In this document: in pieces, positions 29,826 through 42,471 of the stretch
How positions within the stretch are numbered: the stretch's first letter is position 1
How the letters are laid out: each line of letters starts with the position of its first letter
Assembly: GCA_027405735.1 (NCBI GenBank)
Contig: JAPEHQ010000007.1
Span: forward strand, 1,513,001-1,577,000
DNA from: Mucor racemosus
Taxonomy: Eukaryota; Mucoromycota; Mucoromycetes; Mucorales; Mucoraceae
Direction: 5' to 3'
Length of the DNA stretch: 64,000 bases
Program-made: the position numbers and the translations under genes
Notes under the pieces: model-generated
The model's input: the letters and a program-made list of their open reading frames with translations, nothing else
What the model was told of the DNA's origin: nothing
Database searches by the model: none

Positions 29826-30590
29826 TTAAAAAATTGATACTATATACTTTACAGCTAATGGTTCACTTTGATTTCTTCTCTTTGATTGAGATCCATATAT
29901 AATTGTTAGATCTGGAATAGTTTCATTACTTTCTGTTGAACAACCAGAACCAATAACACAATAATTTCCAACAGAAGTGCTGCCTATAATATGAGCCCTT
30001 GATTCCACAATATTATTATTTCCAATACGTGAACCTTCAACATCTAAATTATCTTGATCAGTATCCATAATAAATCAGTTGTTTCTCTCATCAAACTCAC
30101 GGCATCCAACTTCAAATTCATTATCGTCTCCTATAACCAAAGGTGTAGAATTTCTGTTTAAAGGATTTTAAATATGTAATTATACAATATATCAGTGTTC
30201 TGCAATGCTTACTTGTTGAATATGATTACGTTTTCTTCAATAATATTATTTTTTCCAATATAAATAGGTCCATTCTCGGCAATAACTCGACATTGAGGAT
30301 GAAGAACAGTGCCTGTTTTTTATGAAAAAACGTTAAATGTCTGTATATTTTACTGTTTATACTCGCGTTTCTTACCTGCACCTATTAAATATAAAGATAT
30401 TTTGGACCTATCAGTATAAAAGTAACTCAAGTTGATGATATTTTGTCATTACCTATCGATATTTCGCCCTTGAGCTCTGTTTCTTGGCAAACAACTGATT
30501 TAGGGCCTGCTGTTATGCGATTTCTAGTATTGGTTATTACTATATTATCATACAAAACATGTTTTAAAATATCTTTATATACCTAGACAT
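29826..30590 (-). CDS. DCTN6: Dynactin subunit 6 (p27)
   Basis: A left-handed beta-helix protein of the dynactin pointed-end complex, which links dynein to cargo. Six exons on the minus strand: 30590-30583, 30523-30453, 30381-30376 (6 nt), 30312-30213, 30153-30101 and 30043-29826; 151 aa. Recognised by its order of turns: AGPKSVVCQETELKGEISIG, then TVLHP, then AENGPIYIGKNNIIEE, then IGDDNEFEVGC, then IGNNNIVESRA, then TIIYG. The 6-nt exon is needed to keep the IGxxTV.HP spacing of the family, although skipping it is also in frame. The last acceptor has two in-frame options; the nearer (30043) keeps the family spacing. It is shorter than animal DCTN6 (about 190 aa) at the C-terminus. Confidence 0.9.
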
Positions 30591-30782
30591 CGTATATTCA
30601 GTGAATTAAAGAAATGTATCAATATATATCTCAAACAAAGGAAAGCTTCAAATGTGATTCTTGCTACCACCCATTTTATTAGAGCTCCGTGAAAATAGCC
30701 CTGTTGCTTCCCATATTTAAACCACAATACAAAAAAACTTTGCAGCTTCTTGATACAATTCCATTATATTTATAGTTTTCTT

Positions 30783-32130
30783 ATGTTTAGGCAATCCATA
30801 AGAAGAACCAACACATCAATTAGGGTGTTGAATAGCCGGTTTATTTCATCGTATGGAGCTTTAAGCAAGCCTCCTCGACACGTACCAGCCCCGTCCACTC
30901 CACAAACAACCATACCTATCAACAAGATAGTTGCACCTCCACAACCACCTAGAAATTGGAGACCACAGTCTTCTTTTCCTCATGTCAGATACACAGGACC
31001 CATTCTATACGGCGTTGCATTATCAGCAGGTACTTTTATTACTGCTGGATTTATCTTTGATAAAAATCAACAAACACTATGGGATCGACTTCGCCAGCAT
31101 TCTCGTCAATGGTCCTTTTTCGGCACTGCTAATGAGGAATCTGTATTGGCCGAGCTCTGGAAAGAGAAAAGAGACATGTTGATTGAAAAACGACACAATT
31201 TACTGGAAGGTTTAGCTCATCGATTAGACAACATGAATTTACCCAGAGATGTCAAACAAGCAATTTGGATTGTAGGGGAAAAACTAGCAACCATGTCAGA
31301 AGCAGAAAAGACATTGGCTGGAATAATTGCTATTAATACAGTTGTATTTGCTTGTTGGCAAATACCTCGACTCACTCCATTTATGAGTAAATGGTTTTTA
31401 CATTTGCCAGGCAGTCGACAAAATATCACGTTGTTAACAAGCTGCTTTTCTCATCAAGAATTTTTCCATTTCGCATTAAATATGGTGGGTTTATGGTCAT
31501 TTGGAAGAGTTGTACATGATACATTGGGCAGAGAACAATTTGTTGCCATGTATTTGAGTGCTGGTATTGGTGCTAATGTTGTCAGTCATGCTTGTAGCTT
31601 GGCATTGCGTAATTCAAGACCATTGCTGCCTAGTCTTGGTGCAAGTGGTGCCATCTATGGTTTAGTGGCTTCAACTGCTGTATTGTATCCTAATTCCAGT
31701 ATCAGTCTCATATTTTTACCCATGATTCCAATCAAATTAGGGTAAGTTTATAAGGTGGGTTTTTTTTATATCCTAAATGCTCACTCAAGTTTTTGACAGG
31801 TATGCTCTCCCTGCTTTAATGAGTTTTGATCTCGCTGGTATTATCTTTAGATGGAGAATGTTTGATCATTATGTAAGTTATCCAAACATTTTCAATTAAT
31901 CGCAAAAAAGATTTTAAACATTTTATAATTAGGCACATTTGGCAGGTGCAGGTTTAGGTTTAGGATACATGTACTATGGAGAAAGACATATTTGGGAACC
32001 ATTGATTCGCAAAATACATCAAATTAGAGACAATTCTCGAGGAAATAAAGGTGGTGAAAATGGAACATTTATGTGGAATGAAGCAAGACAACCAGAATCA
32101 AATAAATGGAGTGGATGGTTCAGCAAATAA
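30783..32130 (+). CDS. PCP1: Mitochondrial inner-membrane rhomboid protease (PARL/Pcp1)
   Basis: Three exons, 30783-31741, 31800-31872 and 31933-32130; 409 aa. I start at ATG 30783, which gives a basic, hydroxylated presequence (FRQSIRRTNTSIRVLNSRF) typical of mitochondrial import. One early membrane segment (GPILYGVALSAGTFITAGF) precedes the six-helix rhomboid core, the 1+6 layout of PARL. Catalytic features are HQEFFHFALNMVGLW, LGASGAIYG with Ser288, and HYAHLAGAGLGLGY with His346. In yeast the orthologue processes Mgm1 and Ccp1. It is divergent from DCTN6, with 192 bp between start codons. Confidence 0.93.
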
Positions 32131-32189
32131 TACTTATAGATAGAATACTTTTTCATTTTTAATTTTATGATAATAAAAAAATTTAGATT

Positions 32190-32450
32190 GCATTTTAGTA
32201 CCGGTGCTCCCTAGATATCACACTAAGAATAAATTCATAGTCGGGAGCCACAGTGTGGATAGCAAACATTGAGTCTTTGGTGGCCGTGTTGTGTAACATG
32301 CAATTAGGCCGACAGAGTCAGTTCCACACACATCCACAAGCTTTAAAACCCCATTAAAGAAATAACCTTTGCTGCCAGGTGATTTAAAAGCCATACCTCG
32401 GTCTCCTATTAGCTCCAAATTGTGGTTTACTTTTGATTATTTGCGAGAAC
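32190..32450 (-). pseudogene. Coding-like remnant, unknown
   Basis: The minus strand has two overlapping frames that look coded but are broken: ELIGDRGMAFKSPGSKGYFF and, one frame over, a run ending CRPNCMLHN...FILSVISREHRY-stop. A stop separates the second from anything upstream. This pattern suggests an old gene fragment with a frameshift. I do not recognise the family with confidence. Confidence 0.3.
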
Positions 32451-33389
32451 CCAAGTATTGGCAGTCCTTGGACATATCCCATTTCAAAATAAATTTTTAT
32501 TTCGACATTTGGTGAAGCCAGGAGATTGCAAAATCAAAGCACACCCCAATTTCAATAAACCAACCACAAATAAAAAATACGGGAATATACTTTAAATCAT
32601 ATAAAATTATATCATACAACCAAACTTTTATCAAGTGGTTGTAATAAGGTAAGACAATTACTTTAAAAATCAAACATGTTCGGTTTTCGGATCTCCTGTA
32701 TCTTTCAATCTACAAGTTTTTGTATGTATATTGGCTACTGTTAAGCTTATTTTGAGCAATGATCTGTATTTTAACATTTTAAAATGAACAATACTCATAA
32801 TTTCAAGTATTATTATGTGTTTTACTTATTAAATTTTAAAGAAGAGGAGTAGGAGGAGGACAATGATGATACTGGTTGATTGCGACAGATATTTCAGTCC
32901 TCAGCTCATCATAATAATATTTTGGTGATTTTTTTCAATTTCATTTATCTTTTAATTTTTTGAAACAAATGGTTAGCACACTCAATCTACTTTGCAGTTC
33001 TTTTAATCTGTCTAATAAACAGTGATTCATTTTAGAGTCGCTTTAAATTCTGGAAGGATGATTTTGGCAGTAGTAGTAAAATCATATTCAAAAACCGCTA
33101 TTTTTTTTCATCCTCAAATCTGCATTTTTGAAGAATTTCATCACATTTTCGCGAATTACTCCATACTTTATCAAATAAACTTACAAAGCTTACTAATAGT
33201 CATGGATAGATATTTAGCTTCTGCATAGAGTGGTGGTATTTTTTCAAAAAAAGTTTTACTAAAAAATTGCAGAGCTTTGAAAAATAGAAAAAACAGTTTT
33301 TTACACAAAAGTCTGTGTTCTGAATAATTAAAAGCCAAGTGAATGCTTTTATGTGAAATTTTGAAGAAATCTTTTCATTTTTGACTTGG
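32451..33389. other. Intergenic, AT-rich
   Basis: No gene seen. Contains short purine-rich and T-rich tracts only. Confidence 0.35.
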
Positions 33390-33490
33390 AAAAGCTACTA
33401 GCCGTTCGATCTCGCTACGCTCAATTACGACGTCGTCCTGGGGGTTCGCTTTTGTAATTTTTTTAATGAATGTGTGGTGAAATCAAAACT
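33390..33490 (-). repeat. Fragment of repeat R
   Basis: Matches the first part of the R repeat in inverted orientation (the segment reading GTAATTGAGC...GATCGA on the minus strand, equivalent to 54480-54535). Confidence 0.55.
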
Positions 33491-33857
33491 ATGAACTACA
33501 AAAATATTGTATAACAAGAACATATAAGCTTTATATAAACAGCCAAATTTTACATTGATATTTTTTTTTTCGTTATCTGCTTTAAATATAATAATAATAA
33601 TCCAATTTTGTAGTCGCAATATATCATCGAACAGATCAAATCTTAGCTCAACTTTTAATATAACTTCCAGCCTCTCAATCGCACATATCTCATCAGAAAT
33701 AACACAACAATTTTAACCCTGCAACAAATGTATTATATGATGATTGGCGGCTCTACTTTGTTACGCTTGATTATTGTCTCCAGTGATGGCCATATTTATT
33801 TTTATGTTTATGGCATTAAAGATATAGAGGTAAGACGAAAAATTAATATAAATCAAC

Positions 33858-34670
33858 TCTAGCGCGATAATTAGAAAGTAAAAAAAAATATTTTCATCAA
33901 ATAAACTATTGCATAGTATTAAAAGGCGTAAAAATTTACAGTAATAAGCTTGAACTAAGTGGGTACAGCATCGTAGATTCTTAAAGAAGTTTTCAAATAT
34001 CGTAAAATCTCTCATTTTTAAGACTTATGGGGCTTATAAGCGGAATATTAATTTCAAAAGTCATTCTTGTCCAGATCATCAATTTTTGACATTTTCCAAT
34101 TTTTTTTTCTGATTTTGCAAATCTAGAGTCAATTATACTACCAATCATAAGAATAAAAAATATTTACATATACAGAATTTGGAGCTCTATTTGCTCATTT
34201 AATTATAAAAAATATTTTTGTTATAAAATATTACATGAAAATCCTATAACCAAAAAACCGTTTTTGGAATAAAAGTGCAAAGTTTTATTACTTAATGTTT
34301 AATATTAAGCCTTTATACAATGTATATTAGTTATAGCTACAATTTTTTCTCACAATGTAGTGTATTTACGCGTTGATTTTGGCATCAAAATTCGATTTTT
34401 CTGTTTTTTGATCAAAAGCATGTGTGTTGGTAAGGGTAAAATGAGCCCCGAAAATGTCCGCTGCAAAAACTGAATTTTCAGACCGCACATGGTTAAATAT
34501 AAAAAAAGTTGAAAACAAAAATTTTTTTATTTAAAACTTGGATATATTATAGTATATATAAGAGACCTAGCCATTCGATATCGCCAGGATCAATTATGGC
34601 GTTGCCCTGCAGACTAGATTTTGCAATTTTTTTCAATGAATGTATGATATGGCAAACAATTTTTCTCGTC
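33858..34670 (-). repeat. Repeat R, copy 3 (inverted)
   Basis: About 810 bp homologous along its length to 54391-55240 and 57913-58589, in opposite orientation. It shares the conserved block CTGAAAATTCAG, then a GCGGACATTTTCGGGGCTCA block. No coding frame is conserved between copies. Confidence 0.85.
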
Positions 34671-36780
34671 TTAAACGACATTTATTATATCAGTAAGCAA
34701 TATTATAAAACACTAACTTTATAGCTTAGATAAAACGCTACTTGCTCTAGCTTTAAGGAACTGTGAAATGTGTCAGGATCCGTATTTTGATGAGTTTTGA
34801 CAATCTTAATGGTCCCTCCCAAAAGAGCTGAATTTACAAATTTTAAATTTCAAAAAGGGTTTAAGATCAACCAAAATGAATCTAACACCAATCTTTTTAT
34901 ACTATATCATCTTAAAGTATATCTATACTTAATGAAATTTTTTAATTGACACAATTAATCTAAATTATTTATTTTATCGCACATTTTTGTTAATGATATC
35001 GATTAATATCATGGCTACTAATTCAGACGCAGCCCAAACTTTGTCAGCTAAGAGATTCCCTTTTACATGTTGTAAAGCAACCAAATAAATAATATTATAG
35101 TTCGTGTATTTTGGAACTAAATCGTTCTACAGAAGAGATTAGGATTCAAAGCAGTTCAAGCCTGTACCGCCCAATTTATCCAAAGATTGGAATCATTTTT
35201 GTAGAGTAACCGAACTGGACTTTTTCATCGCTTTGTTTTCCAGAAGTACGTTGGATTGATTCAACCTTGCGTTTAGTTGCAATCGCATCTATACCCTCCT
35301 TATGTTCTTCAATTAGCTTTTTTTTTGTCAGCATTGGTTGACATCTTTGTTGTCAAAAATCTTTTTGTATGTATTTTAATATTAACTACCGTCCAAATCC
35401 TGTTAAAAACACATACCATAAAATCACCAGCCTTTAAGTCATAACAGAACTCTACAAAACTAGGGCCTTCGTTTTCTTTATTTGCAAGTATTTCATTGGA
35501 AAAGTCTTTAAAATACAGTACAAGATAGTTGATAACTACAGAAATATGTATGGTATATGTACATTCAGTAACAGAAGTTTGAGTCTGCTGTCACTTTTTG
35601 GGGAAAACCAAACAAACCATTTAAAAAAAAATCTTTTCTATCTAAATTTGCTATTTTCTTATTTAATTGTATTATTATACTTTGATTCACTCATTTAATC
35701 AACAAGTGGTGATTAATATTGCTACTTCATTTTATTTTATATTAAATCGCCTATTTTTGCAGCAACACAGCGTGCATTTGTTTCAGTAAACCTATCAAAA
35801 TGGTGTGCTCCGCAGGCTTGCCCCAAATAATCCCTTATACAGTATAATTTCCATAAAAATGTTTGCGTTGTCCAAGGTGAGCTCCAGTAAGGATGTGCCT
35901 TTTAATTATTGAATGTGTTTTTTTTTTTGGCGTTTCTGTGTTGACCGAGAATCAACATTGAGTGTAATCATTGAGGTTGATAAAATGATCAGCAACGGAA
36001 AGAAATCCGGTGCCCGGATATAAATCCGATGGGAAATGTATCCTCCCAGTAGGAACCTTTTACGATATTATGTCAAGCAACAGTGGATCATATAACATCA
36101 AATGCATTATTATTTAAATACCGTGGAATTAGTGTTGCAAAAGTATAATACATTCTTGTCATGTAATGCGACAGTATATTTAACCATCCAATTTTTTAAA
36201 GGTTATGATAGATATATAAGCAGTTTCTCATTTCTTTTCAATTCTTGCTTTTGCTTCTTTTGATTTGCACCTATATATCTGTTGCATACATCTTTTTCTT
36301 CCTTCCAATTCATTCAACGGTTGCATAAAATAAACTTCATTTCAAAGCCGATGAGAAAATTATTTTCGATATATTCTTATAATTCTTTTGATATTAGTAT
36401 CCAGATTCGATACATTGTATTGTTTTAAGACACATGTTCAATTAGGAAATGTACAGTATCAAAAAGTTTAAAATTAAAAATCTCATTGATTTGTCCATGC
36501 AAATGTGGGGGAAAATCCCTATTTTGCAAATTATCTGTGTGAATATTTCAATTCTGACATTTATATACATACTTTTATGAATCTAAAAGAGTAAGTTTGT
36601 GTACGAAAATATATAAAATATAATAGCGAGTGGGTGCAAAAGCTTTCAAACAGTTTATAGTAGCGTTTTTTTTTTTACCCACTCTATTCTTCCTGAGAAA
36701 TGTTAGCTTATATATAAATAAGCTCTATTTTTCATGCTCTTTTCCTTTCTTATTATTTTATATAATAAATTTAAATAAAA
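34671..36780. other. Intergenic with one coding-like remnant
   Basis: Mostly AT-rich sequence without features; see the separate entry at 35176-35524. The last 80 bp hold a TATATAAATA box (36711-36720) placed to start the MFS transporter transcript. Confidence 0.4.
35176..35524 (-). pseudogene. Coding-like remnant of an unknown gene
   Basis: On the minus strand a run beginning LVLYFKDFSNEILANKENEG ends at a good donor (ATG|GTATGT). After about 70 bp another run begins KKKLIEEHKEGIDAIATKR and ends STKMIPIFG-stop. The two cannot be joined without a one-base shift at an A9 run. Either a pseudogene or a real gene whose splice sites I misplace. No family recognised. Confidence 0.3.
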
Positions 36781-38322
36781 ATGACAATAACTGAAAGAAA
36801 TAATAACATTGAAACATTTGTTGATGAAAAAGCAGCAAGTGTTTATAGCAATAAAGGTGATTCCAGTGGAAATTCTAGCGATGAAATTCCATTTCAAAAG
36901 AGTGAAGCAGAAAAGAAATTGGTGCAAAAAATAAACTGGACCCTGCTTCCATTTGTTGGTGCTATTGTCTTTATTCAATTCGTAGATAAATCAACATTAG
37001 GTATTTCTGCTGTCTTGGGCATCATTCAAGACACACATCTTACTGGCTCTCAATACAGTTGGCTTGGTTCTTTCTTTTATCTCGGTTACATTAGTTTCCA
37101 GCTTCCAAATAACTATTTAATACAAAAATTCCCCATTTCAAGATATCTTGGCGTCTTGCTTATTTTGTGGGGTATAGTGATGTCTCTTACTTCTCTGTGT
37201 CAGAACTTTGCTCAGTTGGTGGTTTGCCGTGTATTTCTGGGTTTATTCGAAGCAGGTACATATCCATGCTTATTGATTGTATTAAATACTGTGTATCGTC
37301 GATCCGAACAGTCTGCAGCTTACGGTTATTTATGGCTCAGTAACGGTACTGGCACAATGATTGGTGCAGCTTGTGCTTATGGCATCTCTTATATTGACAA
37401 TGCTCGTGGTATTCATTCATGGAAATGGCCATATATCATTTGGGGTGCATTGACTGTACTCTTTGGCATTATTTGCTTCTTTTTTCTTCCTGATACACCT
37501 CATTCTTTTATGTTTAGGCTCACTGAAGAAGAAAAAGTAATTGTAGCAGAAAGAAATCGCGATAATTGTGTTGTACGTGTACAAAAGATCAAAATGAATC
37601 ATGTTTGGGAAGCTCTGCGAGAAATGAGATTATGGTTGATTTGTTTAGCTTGCTTTTTCAATAATCTGTTGACAGGTGGTGTTGTAGTATTTAACACATT
37701 AATTGTTCAAAGCATGGGTTACTCGGTAAGCTTTTTATATTATCTTGTACCTATTTACCGACTAATTCTTTTGTGACATTAGAGTCAAGAATCTATTCTA
37801 TTTCAAATTTGCAGTGGTTGCGTATCTGCTATTTTCTCTGTCATTGCTGTCGTTGTAGCTCGTAAAACCGGTCAACTTTATCTCGCTGTTGTTGTATCCA
37901 CTACTGCATCATTAATCGGTGTTATTCTTTTAGCCGCGCTTCCACCCAGTGGTGTTAAGCTCTTGGGTTACCTTTTGGCTTGGGCAATGGCAGGAACTCA
38001 TGGCATCTTGTTAACAATTATTGCAGCTAATGTTACTGGGTATACCAAGAAAATTTTTTATAACGCCATGTACATGATTGCATTCACACTGGGTAACTTT
38101 GTTGGTCCATTGGTCATGCTTGAAAATGAAGCACCCAATTACAAAACTGGTATGATTATCTATAGTATTGCAAATGCTGCTGTCTTGGTATCTCTTTTTA
38201 TCAATCGTCAAATCATGGCCAGACAAAATAAGGCCAGAATTGCTAATCCAACTAACGATGTAATTGATGTCAATGATGACTTGACAGATCGTGAAAATAC
38301 AACTTTTATATATAAGCTATAA
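36781..38322 (+). CDS. MFS transporter, allantoate permease (Dal5/ACS) type
   Basis: Two exons, 36781-37725 and 37783-38322; 494 aa. Twelve-helix major facilitator layout. The hydrophilic N-terminus (about 55 residues) leads into a first helix followed by DKSTLGISAVLGI. Then come QYSWLGSFFYLGY, PNNYLIQKFP and FEAGTYPCL, all typical of the anion:cation symporter branch of fungal permeases for allantoate, nicotinate, pantothenate, biotin and similar acids. The central loop and the second half (from the GTGTMIG region) are complete. The substrate cannot be told from sequence. A TATATAAATA box lies about 65 bp before the ATG, an unusually clear promoter for this window. Confidence 0.92.
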
Positions 38323-38719
38323 ATATCTTTTCTTACATAATATCTATCAACAATTGCATACCCCATCATTATGTTAAATAAAATTACATTTACGAATCAT
38401 TTCTGTTCCAGTTGTATTGCATTGTATTGTAGATTTTATGAAAAATAAATTTATAAAGTTTTTCACATGCTATTGAGTATTCACAAAGAAACTTGTATTG
38501 CGTTGCTATTTTAAAACATCGTCTTTGGTTTTGTTACACTCTATAGTTGACGAACCATCTTGACTAACTGTGATGCTTTCAGAAAAAGTTACAATCCAGA
38601 AGTTAAAAGTATCTATTCGAGTAAAATTTAAATTTTCAAGAAAGTCTATTCTTATAGTTCTCAGTCATTAAAATCAGAGCATGTTCTCTTTTCTATGACT
38701 AATCTCATACTAAACTAGG
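38323..38719. other. Intergenic
   Basis: 3' flank of the MFS gene with AATAAA-type signals near 38378 and 38444; nothing else seen. Confidence 0.4.
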
Positions 38720-39053
38720 TGATGTATCATTCCTAACCGGATGTCAAATCGTCAAATCCAAAAGTAAAACAATAGTTCAGGAACCAAAATTTAAGTCAAT
38801 TAAACATCAATGGAACCACAGTTCCAGCATCATGATATTACAGCATGATATTACAGCATGACATTAAAACATGATGTTTCACCATCATGCCACATTAGTA
38901 TAATATATAACACCTATAATCCTTATCACATCATCATTTCCCTCAACTCAATTAGTATATAAACCCTCTTTATTTCCTTTTAATAAATGATATCTTCTCT
39001 TTACTTGATTAAATTTCTAGTTTTGTTTAACATAAACATATTCTGATAAATCA
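38720..39053 (+). mobile_element. Solo LTR-T, copy 2
   Basis: 334 bp, TGATGTATC...GATAAATCA, homologous to 53699-53993 and (inverted) 9606-9949. It contains a short internal duplication of CATGATATTACAG not seen in copy 3. No target duplication is visible (CTAGG versus GTATA), so one flank may have changed. Confidence 0.85.
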
Positions 39054-41797
39054 GTATATTTTCTACATTCATGTCATCTATCTCGTTGACTTCTCTTGGA
39101 CCCAATTTAGTTTTTTTTAAAACCTTGATTTTTCGTAGAGATATCTTTAAAAATGTGCACAAAGGAATATTTTTCGTTTCTAACTTCAATTTTTCTCTTG
39201 CATACACTCATCCCAATTTCTGAATATTTTTAAAAAAAATTGACAAAAATCTCGTTTTCTCCACGAAAAATTAAGCTAAAAAGTTCAGCTATGGCTCGAC
39301 CGATAGATAATTCTGCGTCACTTTATTTTAATTACCTATATTTGAAACATTCTCATAAAAAGTAATGCATATATTCAAAAAACCTCCAAAATTTCAACCT
39401 CATTTTGCACAAAATTTAATGTTGAACATTTTTTTAAAATATAGTTTGATAGATACAGAATTTGAAACTGTACATAAAGCATTCTATACGCTAGGTCTAC
39501 TTACTTTGCAGTCCATGAGCTATTAAACGATTTTGTTTTTTGAATTATTTTTCGGTCGATTTCACAAATCGATTTTGGAGCTCAGTCATTATAGACTACT
39601 GTAAGCTGTAAGGTGAACTATTATTTTGATTATCTAGATGAAAGATCAATATTTCTCCCTGAAACAAAAAATGAAGAGTAGCTTGCAGTTGGATCTATTT
39701 TATGAATTTAAAACATTAATATCTCAATTTGGGTGCTTAATTTTTACAATCGATTTTAGGCCAATTTAGTCAATTTGGTCAATGTTAAACCAGTGCACTT
39801 GTATTCTGGTATTAACTCTTCTATTTTCGAACAGACATCAATGGCCCATAGAGGAAAGGTACATTGTATTTGAATATCTGACGTAATTCGACTGAGTATT
39901 GGGCGAAAAATTCGAATCTATATATATTATGTGGTTTGCTGTCAATTTTAAAAACATCTTTGCTTGAGCATTTTCGAAACCATTGATGACAAAACAAATA
40001 AAAAATGCATACTATTACCGGTAATAAGACTTATCGGCCATGTGTTTGCGTATTTGGATGATATAAAGCTCATCAATTGTTCATATATACTTTATAAAAG
40101 GGGTTTTTGTTTCGTATTTATGCATATTTTTGATATATTTTTTACACAGTGGTGAATTCCAAGAATCTTCACTTAATATTTAACGAACAGTTTAATACGT
40201 TTTTAAGTTATAATATATTAAGAATTATTTCAAATCATGTGCGGTGCATATTTTTTATTCGCATATTCGTATGTATTTCTTGGTAAAATCCTCAACTTCA
40301 GGTATAAATATTAAATTAGATGAGACAAACCTATCCGTGTCTCAAAAAAAAAAGTATATATAGTTGCTAGAGTATATCAATAGTTGTAGACAGAATTTAC
40401 TCTTGTGGATTCAGCCATACCAACCAATAACGTTTTCACTTTTCATCATTTGAAAATATTTTGCAATTTTGGTCATTAGAAATAACAATTTTTTTTTCGA
40501 TAAAAGCCAAAATTACAAGTAATAAAGGACTAAATAAACGCTTTAAGAAGAATTTTCGAGCCATTCTGTTCATTTTCTACAAAGATACGCCTTATTAAAA
40601 TACTTCATTGTTGGGGGTCAAAGTTAGATTTGAGCGATTTAGATCGATTATTGTTCCTATTGTAAGGAGACAATTAGACGAAATCGCTCGATTTGTGGGA
40701 TGTGAGTAATAGTTGAATTTTGGGCCAAAAATTATTAATTTATGAACCGATTTTGGCATGTATGTTCAATTAAAAGGTTTTTTTTCAAGACATATTCAAT
40801 TATCTATATACTAATGCTGCATGTAGATTTTTTTTATAATGTTAGGACTACCATCTCATACTTTTTGTTTTTAAAATTACATTTGAAAATTCTACAGAAA
40901 TATAAAAAAGGGATCTTTTTGGGAACACAAAATATTTTTACCTAGAGAAATAAATTCTCACAAAAACCTATTTTCGTGCAAAAATGTTTGAGATAAACGA
41001 TTTCTATTCGTTCCCAAATAAAACAGGAATAACGGTATCCATGTATATGTATTTGCATATGCATTGAGTCATCTCAGATTAAGATGCATAGATATAAATC
41101 ACATATTTTTGATATTGATTAAAATAACTATTGGACAGGTACACATCACAGGATGATTGTTTGATAAAATCAATAGCAATTACAACAACATATTGGACAG
41201 AAAGAAGATTGCCAAACAATAACTAAGATCAGCATTCGTACTCCGTAGGTTATATACGTCGTCAGTACAAACATTACAAAATTGAGAATATCAAGGAAAA
41301 AAGAAACGCTTTCTTTTCCCTTTTCGCTTGATGCTCGACCCAGGTTGATGAATTTTTAAGCTGTATCTTCTTTCTGTTATCTCTGTACAATTATTATATA
41401 TAAAGTATATCCATAAAGAATAGGTAATTATTATTTCCTTTATTAAAAAAGGAATATTTTGCTGTTTTCCATTATAATATGTTATATTGATAATTATAGA
41501 TTTCTACCTCCCTCTTCTTCTCTCTTTTTGTTATATATATTGTAGATTATTTAATTAGCAACAACAAAAACAACAACAACAATAATATTATTCTTTTCTT
41601 TCTTTCTTTCTTTCTACTATTACAAGTTTTATTAAATCATAGGCAAAACAGGTGAGAGTTTTTTTTTTTACGATACATGGATAAATATGAATAAATTGTA
41701 AACCTAAAAAGATCCCAACCAAGTGATAGTGATCTTATCTAGTCAAATCCCCGATAAAAATAACGAGATCCCCCCTTAAATAATATATATTCACAAC
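39054..41797. other. Intergenic with old dispersed repeats
   Basis: No gene recognised. 39230-39290 matches 870-930 inverted, and 39600-39930 matches 59420-59650 inverted. From 41500 the sequence becomes pyrimidine-rich with a TTTC tandem run (41599-41617), probably the promoter/5' UTR of the phosphatase gene. Confidence 0.4.
39600..39930 (-). repeat. Dispersed repeat E, copy 1
   Basis: Diverged inverted match to 59420-59650, clearest around ATGGCCCATAGAGG and GAGTATTGGGCGAAAA. Borders are approximate and no coding frame is shared. Confidence 0.5.
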
Positions 41798-42471
41798 ATG
41801 TACCCTCGAGGAACCACGGGTGGAATCAGACCATTAATCAATCCACCAACTTATATAGAATACAATGGATTACGATTCTTGATTGTAGATGCACCTAGTT
41901 CAAACAATTTGCCTTTATATATTAAGGTAACTATACTCAATTTTGTATAAACCAACAAACATGGTTTAATATATTTTACAAATTTAGGAATTTGAAAGAT
42001 GGAACGTAACTGATGTAGTGCGTTGCTGTGAAGCTACTTACCCAAAAGAGCCATTAAACGAGAAACATATTCAAGTACACGATTTTGTATTTGCTGATGG
42101 TGAAGCACCACCAGCACCTATTGTTGATGCGTGGCTTCAGTTAATTGAAGCAAGATTCAATAACCAAGCACAACAAACAGATGAGGAAGAAAAGAAACCA
42201 GGCGAGAAATTACCTTGTATTGCAACGCATTGTGTAGCAGGATTAGGAAGGTTTGTAAAATGTGAATAGAGTAATAGAATGGGACATTTAAAAAAGTGTA
42301 TATAATAGAGCTCCTGTTTTGGTGGCCATTGCGTTGATTGAAGATGGCATGCCCGCATTAGATGCAGTATCCTATATCCGTGAACGACGCAGAGGAGCAA
42401 TCAATAAGAAACAGTTGAAATACATTGAATCTTACAAGCCAAGATCAAAAAGTCGATGTATTATAAGTTAG
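41798..42471 (+). CDS. PRL/PTP4A-like protein tyrosine phosphatase with CAAX box
   Basis: Three exons, 41798-41926, 41988-42250 and 42309-42471; 184 aa. The active-site loop HCVAGLGR (C125, R131) is the exact PRL signature. C57 in VRCCEATY matches the regulatory cysteine that forms a disulfide with the catalytic one in PRL-1. The general-acid loop reads HDFVFADG, keeping the catalytic Asp (D80) but changing the usual WPFD to FVFA. The C-terminus is polybasic (KPRSKSR) followed by CIIS, a CAAX box for prenylation, so the protein should sit on membranes. PRLs also bind CNNM magnesium transporters. A 10-residue Gln/Glu-rich insert lies before the active site. Confidence 0.93.
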
